64,000 nt of DNA. Source: an uncultured Clostridium sp. Its GTDB lineage: Bacteria > Bacillota > Clostridia > TANB77 > CAG-508. A program made the position numbers and the translations under genes. This document shows, piece by piece, positions 31,469 to 41,432 of the stretch (position 1 is the first letter of the stretch; every line of letters starts with the position of its first letter). Location: positions 7,971 through 71,970 of the forward strand of contig CABUKD010000004.1 in NCBI GenBank assembly GCA_902492105.1. The letters run 5' to 3'. A model generated the notes under the pieces. The model saw only the letters and a list, made by a program, of their open reading frames with translations. It made no database searches and was not told the DNA's origin.

Positions 31469-33726
31469 TATTCCAATTCCTCCTTTGAAAGTTGTGATAA
31501 TGCGATTTGTCTATAAACCTCGCAATTTTTCATTAATTCTTCATGTGTTCCTTTTCCTGCAATTTTTCCATCATCAAGCACAATAATTTGGTCTGCATTT
31601 AAAATAGTGTTAATTCTTTGCGCTACAATAATTACTGTTTTGTTTTCTGTTTTTTCTTTTAATGCTTCTCTTAGTTTTGCATCTGTTTTATAATCTAATG
31701 CTGAAAAACTATCATCAAATACAAAAATTTCTGGGTCTTTGGCAACTGCTCTTGCAATAGATAAACGTTGCTTTTGCCCACCAGATACATTGCTACCACC
31801 TTGGGCAATTTCAGAATCATATTGATCTGGTTTTTGCTCAATAAACTCTGTTGCTTGTGCAATTTCTGCTGCTAATTTCATTTGTTCGTCTGACATATTT
31901 TCATTACTGTATTTGATATTTGTTTCGATAGTACCAGAGAACAATATTCCTTTTTGTGGCACAAAACCAATTGCATTTCTTAATTCTTTTTGTGTTACAT
32001 CCTTTACATTTACCCCATCTACCAAAAGTTCTCCCCCTGTTACATCATAAAAACGAGGAATTAGGTTTACTACTGTAGATTTTCCGCTTCCGGTACTACC
32101 AATAATAGCTGTAGTTTTACTTGGTTCTGCAGTAAAACTAATATTGGTTAACATATCTTCATCTGCATCTGGATAACGGAATGATACATCTTTAAATTCT
32201 ACATATCCTTTTTTGTTACTATCTAAATGTTTTGGTTCTTTTGGATCTTTTATCATATTTTCGGTTTCTAATACTTCATTAATACGTTTTGCAGATACAC
32301 TTGCTCTAGGTAACATAATAGAGATAATAGATATCATTAAGAATGCCATTACTATTTGCATGGTGTATTGTAAGAAAGCCATAATATCTCCTACCTGCAT
32401 AATACCTGCATCTACATTATGTCCTCCTACCCAGATGGTTAAAAGAGAAATACTATTCATTACAAGCATTAAGATTGGCATCATTAAGTTCATTGCCTTG
32501 TTAACAAACATATAAGTTTTCATTAAGTTTTTATTAGCATCATCAAAACGTTTTTCTTCTCTTTTTTCAGTATGGAAGGCTCTTATAACAGAAAGGCCTG
32601 TTAACATTTCACGAGATACTAAGTTTAGCTTATCTATTAAATCTTGCAATTTTTTGAATCTTGGCATTGCAATACCAAATAGAATTGCTACAATTAAAAT
32701 AATGGAACCTACTGCCACCCCAATAATCCATGCCATAGAATTATCACTTGTTGCTAAAACTTTAAAGAATCCACCTATTCCTATAATTGGTGCATAAACT
32801 ACTACTCTAAATAACATAGTAATTAACATTTGAATTTGTTGAATGTCATTAGTACTACGTGTAATTAAAGAAGCAGTTGAGAATTGTTTAAATTCACTGG
32901 TTGAAAAGCCTAATACTTTTTTGAAGATTTTATCTCTTAAAGTTTCACCTAGTTTTGCAGCTACACGTGAAGATAAGAACATAATACAAACTGCTGCTGC
33001 CATACTAACAAAAGCTACTCCTAGCATTTGCAAACCAGTCCACCATATATAATTATTTTGGTAATTATCTGTATTAATACCTACTGCTTGATATTCCGCT
33101 TTTACGGCTGTGATGGCTGCCTGTTCTACCATGCTTTCTGACATAGTATCTACTTGTGCCATAAGTTCTTCTAGCATTTGATTTGTTTGACTAGAAGTTT
33201 GCATATTAAACATTACTTTTACTAGTTCTAATGCTGTTGCATCTTTATTAGCATTTTTAACAGGAACTGGCATTTGAGAAAGAATATTTTCTTTTACTGT
33301 TTCTGCAGTTTCTCCTGATGTTAAATTTTGTACTATCATTAATGGTTTTGCCATTTTTGCACTTAAATTTTCTTCTTCCTCTTCTTTTAAGGAATTACAA
33401 ACATAAAGTTCTTCATTCTCTAAAGCAGGATAATCTTTTACATAATCTTCATAATCTTCTTCATCTAAGCTTTCTTTAGAAATAAGAGTATAATTTTCTA
33501 GAATTTGATCATCCTCTTCTGTAAATAGTAATAAGTCATCCATAGTAGATTTACGAATTACTTCTGGCACAGCATTTTCGATACCACCTTGCTGAATACC
33601 AATATTTACAATTTTAGAAGTATAGTCTGGCAAGGCTAAATCTGCTGTTGCTTGTAAAATTAATAGTAAAATAATTACAATCACAGCGGCCCAAGACTTA
33701 CTTAAGTTTCTTAATACTTTAAACAT
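31468..33726 (-). CDS. ABC exporter subunit with extracellular insert
   Basis: 752 residues. After the first transmembrane helix (AVIVIILLLILQATADLALP) there is an insert of about 170 residues rich in Glu/Asp, predicted outside the cell. The other helices and the nucleotide-binding domain (GSTGSGKST, VSGGQKQRLSIAR, FVFDDSFSALD) follow. The Walker B carries Asp-Ser where most have Glu (DDSFSALD), so this half is probably the degenerate ATPase site of the heterodimer. The ATG at 33726 is chosen for AAGGAGG five bases upstream. Confidence 0.93.
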   Translation of the reverse strand: MFKVLRNLSKSWAAVIVIILLLILQATADLALPDYTSKIVNIGIQQGGIENAVPEVIRKSTMDDLLLFTEEDDQILENYTLISKESLDEEDYEDYVKDYPALENEELYVCNSLKEEEEENLSAKMAKPLMIVQNLTSGETAETVKENILSQMPVPVKNANKDATALELVKVMFNMQTSSQTNQMLEELMAQVDTMSESMVEQAAITAVKAEYQAVGINTDNYQNNYIWWTGLQMLGVAFVSMAAAVCIMFLSSRVAAKLGETLRDKIFKKVLGFSTSEFKQFSTASLITRSTNDIQQIQMLITMLFRVVVYAPIIGIGGFFKVLATSDNSMAWIIGVAVGSIILIVAILFGIAMPRFKKLQDLIDKLNLVSREMLTGLSVIRAFHTEKREEKRFDDANKNLMKTYMFVNKAMNLMMPILMLVMNSISLLTIWVGGHNVDAGIMQVGDIMAFLQYTMQIVMAFLMISIISIMLPRASVSAKRINEVLETENMIKDPKEPKHLDSNKKGYVEFKDVSFRYPDADEDMLTNISFTAEPSKTTAIIGSTGSGKSTVVNLIPRFYDVTGGELLVDGVNVKDVTQKELRNAIGFVPQKGILFSGTIETNIKYSNENMSDEQMKLAAEIAQATEFIEQKPDQYDSEIAQGGSNVSGGQKQRLSIARAVAKDPEIFVFDDSFSALDYKTDAKLREALKEKTENKTVIIVAQRINTILNADQIIVLDDGKIAGKGTHEELMKNCEVYRQIALSQLSKEELE

Positions 33727-33801
33727 ATTTTCCTCCTTGTAGAATTTCATTTTTTTCTGATAAAGCTTATTTTATCAGTATTTTTATAATAAATGTGTTA
33801 T

Positions 33802-34413
33802 TTATTTTAACACACCATTTTTTAAATAATCAATCATTTTTAAATATTCTTTTCTTGCTTTTTCAGTCGATTGATATTTAAAATTGTTCACTAGTGCCTT
33901 TCTGGTAACTAAATAGAGCATTTGTATTACAATATGTAATTCTTCTTCATTTTGTATTTGCAATTTTGATACATCTATTAATTTTAAAAATTCTTCTTGT
34001 TGAAACGGACCTTTTAAATCTTTAGGAATACGTAGCATAGAAGGCTCATCTTCTATAACTTTTGCATTTTCTATTAGTCTTTTATAAAATGCTAAATCTT
34101 TATCTTCTCCCATTTTTTGTGTTATAAAGTCATAAATTGCTAGATATGCTTCAAAAATATCTCCATGTGTTTCTTTTAGTTTATCTTTAATAAAATTATC
34201 TAATTTTTCCTTATCGTCCTTCATCATATATTGAAGTAAGTCTTCTTTGGATGTAAAATATTGGTAAAAGCTTCCTCTTGCAATTTCTGCCCCCTCTACA
34301 ATATTTTTGATAGATGTTTGCTCAAAAGGAACTCTAGTAAATTCTTTTTTAGCAGCTACTAATATTTTATTTTTCTTTTCCTCCGATAGTTTCATAAAAG
34401 TTTCTGTTGGCAT
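33802..34413 (-). CDS. TetR-family repressor of the ABC exporter
   Basis: 203 residues. The N-terminal helix-turn-helix (FEQTSIKNIVEGAEIARGSFYQYF, split here by the turn near residue 38) is typical of TetR. The rest is a helical ligand-binding domain. A clear palindrome lies just upstream of the start. The ABC exporter genes follow with a 75-base gap, so this is probably an operon that represses itself and opens when the ligand appears. Confidence 0.92.
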   Translation of the reverse strand: MPTETFMKLSEEKKNKILVAAKKEFTRVPFEQTSIKNIVEGAEIARGSFYQYFTSKEDLLQYMMKDDKEKLDNFIKDKLKETHGDIFEAYLAIYDFITQKMGEDKDLAFYKRLIENAKVIEDEPSMLRIPKDLKGPFQQEEFLKLIDVSKLQIQNEEELHIVIQMLYLVTRKALVNNFKYQSTEKARKEYLKMIDYLKNGVLK

Positions 34414-34438
34414 TTTTTATTCCCCTTTACTTTTAAAA

Positions 34439-34477
34439 ATGACACCATGTCATATATTATATGTGACACGGTGTCAT
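34439..34477. promoter_or_regulatory. Palindromic operator of the TetR gene
   Basis: ATGACACCATGTCAT and ATGTGACACGGTGTCAT form an imperfect palindrome (ATGACACC/GGTGTCAT plus inner TGTCA/TGTGACA) centred near 34458, about 25-65 bases upstream of the repressor start. Confidence 0.85.
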
Positions 34478-34556
34478 TTGTCAACAGTTTTTTTGAAATT
34501 TTCTATAAATTTTTGCATGTTTTAAATGATAATAATTTAATTTTATAAAAATTAAT

Positions 34557-35162
34557 CTATTCTATTTTTAAATCTTGATATTTCTTATAAATTTGTGGCC
34601 AAGAATACACTCTTTCTAAATTTGGTACTTCACAACCTTGGTTGCAAACTGTAGTATATAAAAATGTTTTTATATTCTTCTTTTCTACACTAAGGCAATG
34701 AGCAATACTATCATCTATTAATAAGTCTATTTTTTCTTCTACGGCTACTTTAGATTTATCTTGTGAATTCATAATAAGTTTATCATATAAAATATGATGT
34801 GTTTCTAACCATTGTTTAGTAGCATCTTCTACCAACTCTTTTCCTTCTACTATTTCATATCTTGAAGTAATTAAGATAATTTGGTTACCTTCTTTTTTTA
34901 ATTTTTCGATTACTTTGGCACATTCCTTTTTGGCATTTGCCTTTGTTAATACATCCATAAAATATTTTTCCCAAAATGTTTTAACTTGTTCTGGTGACCA
35001 ATGTGGATACATGGTTTCTATGTAATTGTGATTATCTATTTTTCCATAATTGATTGGATTACCTTCTCTTCCTACTACATCTATATCAAAGTTTTGAGAA
35101 TGGATAAATAGTTCTTCAAAAGAGGCTGAAATGGTATCATCTATATCTATTCCTATTTTCAT
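34557..35162 (-). CDS. 5'-nucleotidase-type HAD phosphatase (YqfW/NT5C family)
   Basis: 201 residues. The HAD motif I DIDDTISA is at about 5-12, motif II is LITSRYE near 97-103, and motifs III/IV are KVAVEEKIDLLIDDS. This matches the bacterial 5'(3')-deoxyribonucleotidase-like family (DUF/YqfW). It is soluble. Confidence 0.85.
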   Translation of the reverse strand: MKIGIDIDDTISASFEELFIHSQNFDIDVVGREGNPINYGKIDNHNYIETMYPHWSPEQVKTFWEKYFMDVLTKANAKKECAKVIEKLKKEGNQIILITSRYEIVEGKELVEDATKQWLETHHILYDKLIMNSQDKSKVAVEEKIDLLIDDSIAHCLSVEKKNIKTFLYTTVCNQGCEVPNLERVYSWPQIYKKYQDLKIE

Positions 35163-35447
35163 GTTTTTGTTTTCCTTTCTTTCATTTTTTTTACTAAAAC
35201 GATAATTAAATATCTTTTCTTATTGTACCAAAGAACATAAAAAAGCACAATCGTTTTATTGTGTTTTTCTACTTTAATATTTTTTATTTTGCTAATAAAC
35301 AAATTTTCTATTTTTATTTGACTTTTGATTTTCTATATGATATATTTTAGATACATTTGTTTGCAAAACATTGTTTTGTATTTTGCATGTAGATATTGTC
35401 AGCTATACAATAAACTATTAATTAACATTGAGAGGAAGAAAAATATA

Positions 35448-36801
35448 ATGGAAATAGAAGAAAAATTAAAAATCTTAGCAGATTCTGCAAAATATGATGC
35501 TTCTTGTAGTTCTTCAGGAAGCAAAAGGAAAAATACTTTAGACGGTGTTGGTAATGGAGATGTTTCTGGCATTTGCCATAGTTGGGGTGCAGATGGTAGA
35601 TGTATTTCTCTTTTGAAAATCTTAATGACCAATTGTTGTATGTATAATTGTAAATATTGTATTAACCGTGCTAGCAATTCTGTAAAAAGAGCTACTTTTA
35701 CTCCAAAAGAAGTGGCAGATTTAACCATTGGTTTTTATAAACGAAATTATATAGAAGGCTTGTTTTTAAGTTCTGCTGTTATTAAGTCCCCTAATTACAC
35801 TATGGAACAAATGATACAAGCAATTTCCCTATTACGAAACGAATATCATTTTAATCGGATATATTCATGCTAAAACCATTCCTGGTTGTAGCCAAGAATT
35901 AATAGATCAATTAGGCGTTTTAGTAGATCGTATGAGTATTAATATTGAACTTCCTTCTCAAAATAGTTTGCAATTACTTGCGCCAGAGAAAACCAAGGAT
36001 AATATTGTAAAACCTATGAGCTATGTTGCAGGTAAGCTAAGTGCTACTGCCCAAAGATTGTTACCTAGTAAGAAAAGTTGGTCATTTGTACCTACCGTTT
36101 CTCCTGCTATTGCTAAAAAAGAAAATAGGAACTTTGTACCTGCAGGACAAACCACCCAATTAATTGTAGGAGCTACTCCTGAAAGTGATTTAAAAATTAT
36201 AAAACTTTCTGAAAGTTTATATCAAAAATTTCATTTAAAAAGAGTATATTATTCTGCCTATATTTCTGTAAACGAGGATTCTAATTTGCCTACTCTAGAG
36301 AAGCCACCACTTTTACGAGAAAATAGAATTTATCAAGCAGATTGGCTACTTCGTTTTTATGGTTTTAGAGCAGATGAACTGTTAAATGAGCAAAATCCAA
36401 ATTTTAATACTTTATTAGACCCAAAATGTGATTGGGCAATTAGACATTTAGAAAAATTTCCAGTAGAAATTAATACTGCAGATTATGCTACTTTGCTTCG
36501 TGTACCTGGTATTGGTGTAGTTTCTGCCAAAAGAATTTTACGTGCTAGAGGTAATTGCCATTTGCAATTTGACCATTTAAAAAAATTAGGAGTTGTATTA
36601 AAAAGAGCAAGGTATTTTATTACTTGTAATTGGAAGTATGCAGACTCTATTTCCCATTTTGACCAAGGTTTTATTTCTGAAAACTTGCTCTATTTAGAAA
36701 GGAAATTACTCCCTACCCCTTCTTATATACAAACTTCTTTGTTTGATACATTAGAGCCTGTGAAAGAAGATAAAATAAAAAGCCTTACTGGGAATTTTTA
36801 A
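35448..36801 (+). CDS. Putative DNA modification/repair radical SAM protein, read through CGGA
   Basis: Radical SAM enzyme with CMYNCKYC (CxxxCxxC, about residues 62-69) binding the 4Fe-4S cluster, and a C-terminal helix-hairpin-helix LLRVPGIGVVSAKRIL that suggests nucleic-acid binding. This is the family annotated as 'putative DNA modification/repair radical SAM protein'. The ATG at 35448 has AGAGGAAG upstream. The frame breaks at AAT CGGA TAT (CGGA 35856-35859). Reading CGGA as Gly gives HFNGYIHAKTIPG, the conserved motif of this family, and a protein of 450 residues. In triplet reading it would stop 4 codons later. The next gene encodes its usual partner. Confidence 0.88.
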
Positions 36802-36933
36802 AGCAACAAAGTTTATTGTGGAAATAAAAAATTAATAAATCTAAATATAAAAATTAAAGATGAAATGAATGAAAATTTTACACTACAAATTAAATATCAT
36901 GTAAAAGTTATTATATTGGAGATGAATGTGATA

Positions 36934-37704
36934 ATGAATTGGAAACTATTAGAAAATGAAGTTTATTTATATGATGGTACATTTAATGGTTTACTAACCA
37001 TTGCTTTTGATTGCTATATTCAACAAGTTATTCCTTCTAAAATAGTGCCAGAATTAGATTATGAAACAAATTTGTTAGAGCAATGCAGCTATATTCCTAC
37101 AAATGAAGAAAAAGCCAAACGCATTTGGAATGGGCTTTATCAAAATGTATCTTACCAAGTTCTTTATGATTGCTATAATGCATTTTTATCTTGTGCTCCA
37201 CAAAAAGAAATTGCTATTTTAAAATATATTTTAAATGGCTTTTGCATTGGAGGAAAAATTAGTAATTTATTATCTTTAGATTATGTGGTAGAAGTAATGA
37301 AGTTAAGAAAAAATGTATTACACGAAGCACACCGTTTAAAAGGTTTGGTTCGTTTGCAAGAATTGGAAAATAACTTGTGGTATGCTTCTATCCATCCAGA
37401 TAATAATGTAATTGAAAATGTAGGACAATTTTTAATAAAACGATTTCCTACGCAAAATTTAATTTTACATGACAAAAATAGAAATTTAGCTTTTTTGTAT
37501 AAGGCTTGTTCTAACAAAAATTATGAAATTGTTCCTGTGCCTGCTAGTGTTAGCTTGCCTAACCTATCTACACAGGAGAAACAATTTCAATCTTTATGGA
37601 AAACTTTCTTTCATGCAATTGCTATTAAAGAAAGAACTAACCCAAGATTACAAATGCAGTACATGCCTAAAAAGTATTGGCAGGATTTAGTGGAGAAGAA
37701 ATAA
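36934..37704 (+). CDS. DUF4130-type partner of the radical SAM DNA protein
   Basis: 256 residues starting MNWKLLENEVYLYDGTFNGL, with the family's FIKRFPTQNLILHDKNRNLA-like stretch and the ending RLQMQYMPKKYWQDL. This family ('probable DNA metabolism protein') nearly always lies next to the radical SAM protein upstream, as here. GGAG lies 12 bases upstream of 36934. The alternative ATG at 36922 is too close to that site. Confidence 0.82.
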   Translation: MNWKLLENEVYLYDGTFNGLLTIAFDCYIQQVIPSKIVPELDYETNLLEQCSYIPTNEEKAKRIWNGLYQNVSYQVLYDCYNAFLSCAPQKEIAILKYILNGFCIGGKISNLLSLDYVVEVMKLRKNVLHEAHRLKGLVRLQELENNLWYASIHPDNNVIENVGQFLIKRFPTQNLILHDKNRNLAFLYKACSNKNYEIVPVPASVSLPNLSTQEKQFQSLWKTFFHAIAIKERTNPRLQMQYMPKKYWQDLVEKK

Positions 37705-37709
37705 AGCAA

Positions 37710-38642
37710 TTATAAACTCTCTAATAGTCCTACAACTTCCTTAACACTTTCTTGTGGAGTAGAAGCTCCTGCCATAATTCCTATTTTTGTGCAAATTCTT
37801 AGTTGTTCTAAGTCTTGTTTAGATAAGTCTTGTTTGGTTTCAATTCCATAGGCTTTTTTGCAATAAGTACAAGCAATATCAAATAATTTCTTGGTATTGG
37901 CACTATTTTTTCCACCAATAATAATCATAGCATCTACTTGTTTTGCTATTTTTTCTGTTTCTTCTTGCCTTAATTTTGTGGCATTGCAAATGGTATTTTT
38001 AACAACTACCTCTATTTGTGAGTTTTCATTTTCATTTTCTTCTAACGCTTTTTGTTTTAACCTATTTTGTACGTTTTCTACTATTTTTTCAAATTTTTCT
38101 AAACTAAAAGTAGTTTGGGCAAATAGAAGTAAATGCTTTTTACCAGATTGAGCTAATTTTTGTATTGCTTCTTCTACTTGTTCTAAGTTTTCTATAATAC
38201 TAACATTTTCTCCACAAAAGCTAACAGTACCAATACTTTCTGGATGTGTTTTTTCACCTACATACAATAAATAAAAGTCTTGTTTTTTATAATTTTGTGC
38301 TATTTTATGGATTGCTAGTACATTAGGGCAGCTTAGATCTATTAAAGAAATTCCAAGTTCTTTTGCTTTTTCATAGATTTGTTTTGGCACTCCATGTGCT
38401 CTAATAATTACTTTTTTTCCTTGTGGTTCTGGAATGTCTTCTAACTTTTCTATTACTTGCATGCCTTGTTTTTCTAAGTTTTCTATTACTTGTCTATTAT
38501 GTACTAGCTCTCCTAAGCAATAAATGATTTCTTGGCTTGCTTTATCTTCTGTTAGATACTCTTTTAGTTGCTTTCTTGTTTGTTCTACTGCATTTTTTAC
38601 TCCATAACAAAATCCTGAGGTTTTTCCTATTATAATTTCCAT
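37710..38642 (-). CDS. ispH: 4-hydroxy-3-methylbut-2-enyl diphosphate reductase
   Basis: The last step of the MEP isoprenoid pathway, making IPP and DMAPP with a 4Fe-4S cluster. The 310-residue chain begins EIIIGKTSGFCYGVKNAVEQ (first cluster Cys), then has LSCPNV and NTICNATKLRQEE with the other two cysteines, plus HGVP and GGKNSANT. The ATG at 38642 is preferred over 38705, since the longer N-terminus is not part of the family and AAGGAAG precedes 38642. Confidence 0.95.
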   Translation of the reverse strand: MEIIIGKTSGFCYGVKNAVEQTRKQLKEYLTEDKASQEIIYCLGELVHNRQVIENLEKQGMQVIEKLEDIPEPQGKKVIIRAHGVPKQIYEKAKELGISLIDLSCPNVLAIHKIAQNYKKQDFYLLYVGEKTHPESIGTVSFCGENVSIIENLEQVEEAIQKLAQSGKKHLLLFAQTTFSLEKFEKIVENVQNRLKQKALEENENENSQIEVVVKNTICNATKLRQEETEKIAKQVDAMIIIGGKNSANTKKLFDIACTYCKKAYGIETKQDLSKQDLEQLRICTKIGIMAGASTPQESVKEVVGLLESL

Positions 38643-38740
38643 GTTCTTCCTTGTATCAATACTTAGCACAGAAAAGTATATGTATGATACAAACTCTCCT
38701 TTCATAACTTTTATTTTTGGTTTCTTAAAAATTTTATTTA

Positions 38741-39079
38741 TTATAGTAAAGTTATAATTTCTACCTTATTTTCTCTCATTTTTCCTTCTATACAAATATA
38801 ATTTCCTTGTTGTAAGTTTTGGTAGATATTATCTGCTATTTCATCATATGCTATTGCTTTTATAATATTTTTATCGTTTTTACTATTTTCTTTTATGATA
38901 TTACTTTTCTCATTTTGCTTACTTTTTGGAATATCTAATTCTATATCTAACTCTATCACTGACGTATGTTTTTTACCAATGCTTTTCGTTTGTTCATTAT
39001 AAATAAACTTTAAGTCTATTTTATTTACTATTTTTCCACTAATATAACATCTATTTATCATTTTATATAATATTTCCAT
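38741..39079 (-). CDS. Small OB-fold (SSB-like) protein
   Basis: 112 residues: MINRCYISGKIVNKID ... SVIELDIELDIP ... IIKAIAYDEIADNIYQNLQQ ... YICIEGKMRENKVEI. The order of strands resembles single-stranded-DNA-binding proteins, but the usual Gly/Trp/aromatic set is incomplete. It lies just outside the DGR. I cannot say whether it takes part in it. Confidence 0.6.
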   Translation of the reverse strand: MEILYKMINRCYISGKIVNKIDLKFIYNEQTKSIGKKHTSVIELDIELDIPKSKQNEKSNIIKENSKNDKNIIKAIAYDEIADNIYQNLQQGNYICIEGKMRENKVEIITLL

Positions 39080-39353
39080 TATTTAATTCGTAAAAACAAT
39101 ATATTCTATTTTAGTTCTTTATTTCTAGTTTTTTAATATATAGCAATCAATAAATTACCAAAACCTACTAATATTGTTTTTACTGATTCATTTTTACCTT
39201 TTTAGCATAGTTGTAGTACTTACTTTAATATAGTTATTTCTATATACTTTAAAGTACCAATCCATATGCCATTCAGGAAGGAATAAATTTCTTTAATACT
39301 AATACTATCACTGAATGTATTCCTTAAAATATATTATCTGGATTTTGTATTAG

Positions 39354-39496
39354 AGTGCCACGCGGAAACCAATGTTGTTGTTGCTGTTGGTCGCATTGTT
39401 GTTGTTCCTGTTAGCCGTGTAGTTGTTGCTGTTGTTGTAATTGCCTCCTCTGTTAGTGCAAGGGTTCGCATTACTGCTATTCGTGTTCGTGGAATT
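39354..39496 (-). repeat. DGR template repeat (TR)
   Basis: A 143-base gapless match to the end of the target gene (41657-41799). On the coding strand it is rich in AAC/AAT codons, the hallmark of a DGR template. Both copies share ATTGGTTTCCGCGTGGCACT at the 3' end, the likely initiation-of-mutagenic-homing region. It is not itself a gene. It follows the reverse transcriptase by about 85 bases. Confidence 0.95.
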
Positions 39497-39578
39497 ATCA
39501 TTTATCCCTATTTCTTATTCTTTCTATTTTCATTTTTTAACAAATTTAGAATTATCTTTTTTGTTTGAATTTTCTGAC

Positions 39579-40598
39579 TTATTCATCATTTTCTATGTAA
39601 AATAGCTTTGTTGTTAAATTTTTTACATTGCCATATTTTATATAACCCATATGTCCACTTAAATACTTTTTAGCTTCATTACTACTAATTTGTTTTGTTT
39701 TAATTTTATACTTCATTTCCTTTATTTTTTTCTTTAGTTTTCTTTTTCCTCTATCTCGTATTTTTAGCCTATATTCATTAATCTTGTATCCACAAAAATT
39801 AACTCCTTGTTTGCTTTTAAATATTTGTGTTTTTTTATTTAATTGTAATCCTAATTTTTGCTTCAAAAAGGTTTCTATTTGTCCTTTTACTTGTTTTGCT
39901 TCTTCTTTTGTTTTTAGTAAAATAACAGTATCATCTAAGTATCTAAAATAATACTTGCAGTGTAGTTTATGTTTTGCATATTGGTCTACTTCATTTAAAT
40001 AGATATTGGCAAACATTTGTGATGTATAGTTTCCTATTGCTAACCCACATTTTCCTTCATTAGAGTAAATAATTTTTTCTAATAACCATAATAATTTTTT
40101 ATCCTGTATTTTTCTTTTTAATATGTTATACAAAATATCTTTATTGATATTTTCAAAATATTTTGCTATATCCATTTTTAAAATACAGTAGTTTTTCCAT
40201 GTTCTGCTTAAATGCTTCATTGCTTTTTGAACGTCTAGGCATGCTTTATGCATTCCTCTTTTCTGTAAACAAGCATAACTTGTAGAAATAAATGTTGGTA
40301 CAAAATATGGTTCTAAAAAATTATCTACTACCCATCTATGTACTATTCTATCTATATATCTGCTTTTTTCTATTCTTCTTTGTTTTGGTTCTGTAATATA
40401 AAATACGGTATATCCTCCATGCTTATATTTTCCTGTTTTTAACTTCTCATATAGCCACATAATATATTCTTCTTGTTTTAAGTTAAATAAAATTAATTCT
40501 TTTCTATAGCCTTTTCCTTTTTTACTTAAGTTATGGGCTCTCATTAAATTGTCATAGCTTAACTTTTTATCGTATTCATTTCTAATTGTTTTTGGCAT
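39579..40598 (-). CDS. DGR reverse transcriptase
   Basis: 339 residues. RT motifs: KMDIAKYFENI (first catalytic Asp, about 143-153), AIGNYTSQMFANIYL (motif 4 with the SQ typical of DGRs, about 192-206) and YLDDTVILL (the YxDD box, about 221-229). It has a short thumb and no maturase or integrase domain, as expected for a DGR rather than a group II intron RT. It overlaps the Avd gene by 17 bases. It copies the adjacent TR with errors at adenines. Confidence 0.95.
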   Translation of the reverse strand: MPKTIRNEYDKKLSYDNLMRAHNLSKKGKGYRKELILFNLKQEEYIMWLYEKLKTGKYKHGGYTVFYITEPKQRRIEKSRYIDRIVHRWVVDNFLEPYFVPTFISTSYACLQKRGMHKACLDVQKAMKHLSRTWKNYCILKMDIAKYFENINKDILYNILKRKIQDKKLLWLLEKIIYSNEGKCGLAIGNYTSQMFANIYLNEVDQYAKHKLHCKYYFRYLDDTVILLKTKEEAKQVKGQIETFLKQKLGLQLNKKTQIFKSKQGVNFCGYKINEYRLKIRDRGKRKLKKKIKEMKYKIKTKQISSNEAKKYLSGHMGYIKYGNVKNLTTKLFYIENDE

Positions 40599-40956
40599 AA
40601 TATTTGATTAATCCTCCAACAATTTTCCCTATTTCTGCTATTTTACTAATTGCTATTTTAAATTTTCTTTCATCTATCCATTTGTTTTTGTACATAATTC
40701 TTAAATAAATTCTTTGACAATTTAATTTTGCATCTATTTTATTTAAATAATCTAATCTTTTATTTTCAGTTATTTTACTAATATACATAGCATGTTCTAG
40801 CATTTTGTAAATGGACTTTTTATATTCATTGCCAATATTAAACTTTTCTACTCTGGGAATTTTTAAAAGTACTTCTAACATATATTGTATATATTCTTCT
40901 ATTTTTGGTATCAGTTTTAATTGTTCATTATTTACTTGCTTTTTTAATTCATTCAT
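40582..40956 (-). CDS. DGR accessory variability determinant (Avd-like)
   Basis: 124 residues, basic and entirely helical: KIEEYIQYMLEVLLKIP ... MLEHAMYISKI ... LNKIDAKLNCQRIYLRIMY ... KIAEIGKIVGGLIKYY. The size, the four-helix pattern and the place before the RT fit Avd, which forms a pentameric barrel that binds the RT and template RNA. It overlaps the MutS-like gene by 4 bases (ATGA). Confidence 0.9.
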   Translation of the reverse strand: MNELKKQVNNEQLKLIPKIEEYIQYMLEVLLKIPRVEKFNIGNEYKKSIYKMLEHAMYISKITENKRLDYLNKIDAKLNCQRIYLRIMYKNKWIDERKFKIAISKIAEIGKIVGGLIKYYAKNN

Positions 40957-41363
40957 TTATTATTTTCATCTTGTAAATATTTGTGAATAGCATTTAAATA
41001 TTTATCTTCTTCATAGCATCTGATACCTTTACAAATTAAACAATTTTTATTACTTCTTTTTTCTTTATGATATTTTCCACCATTTTGATATTTTGTAATA
41101 ATCTCTTCTTTTTGATGATCAAAGTCATACACAATATATGCTATTCCCATAATTTCTAATTTTCTTAAATAATGCTCTATTCTATTTTCTGGAATTCCTA
41201 TTTTACATATTTGATTTTTAAAACATACACATTTTAATTTTAATTCTTGACCAAGAAATACTGCATCTGCTCCTGTTGCTATATAGAAAATACCTGCTTT
41301 TATTAGTACGATAGAATTTTTATTTTTTTCTTGCAATATTTCTAACATATTACTAAAACTCAT
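40953..41363 (-). CDS. MutS-domain-I-like DGR accessory protein
   Basis: 136 residues. SIVLIKAGIFYIATGADAVF resembles the mismatch-recognition domain I of MutS (FFKVGDFYE...GEDA), and the C-terminal part has a CLICKGIRCY zinc-like knuckle. MutS-I-like proteins are known companions of some DGRs. The ATG at 41363 has AAAGGTGG upstream. The frame extends further, but that stretch is translated stem-loop repeats. It is the first gene of the MutS-like/Avd/RT operon. Confidence 0.8.
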   Translation of the reverse strand: MSFSNMLEILQEKNKNSIVLIKAGIFYIATGADAVFLGQELKLKCVCFKNQICKIGIPENRIEHYLRKLEIMGIAYIVYDFDHQKEEIITKYQNGGKYHKEKRSNKNCLICKGIRCYEEDKYLNAIHKYLQDENNK

Positions 41364-41386
41364 ATTTTTGCCACCTTTCTTTGTCA

Positions 41387-41432
41387 CGCCATTACTGTAT
41401 TTGCGAGAAAACCCGCAAATGCAGTAATGGCG
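41387..41432. repeat. 19-base stem-loop upstream of the DGR accessory operon
   Basis: CGCCATTACTGTATTTGCG pairs with CGCAAATGCAGTAATGGCG, one mismatch, around an 8-base loop. Confidence 0.9.

Noticed and set aside
39354..39496. Template repeat as a coding fragment or pseudogene of the target
   Set aside because: It aligns without gaps only to the variable part, lies next to the RT, and differs almost only at adenines, as expected for a DGR template.
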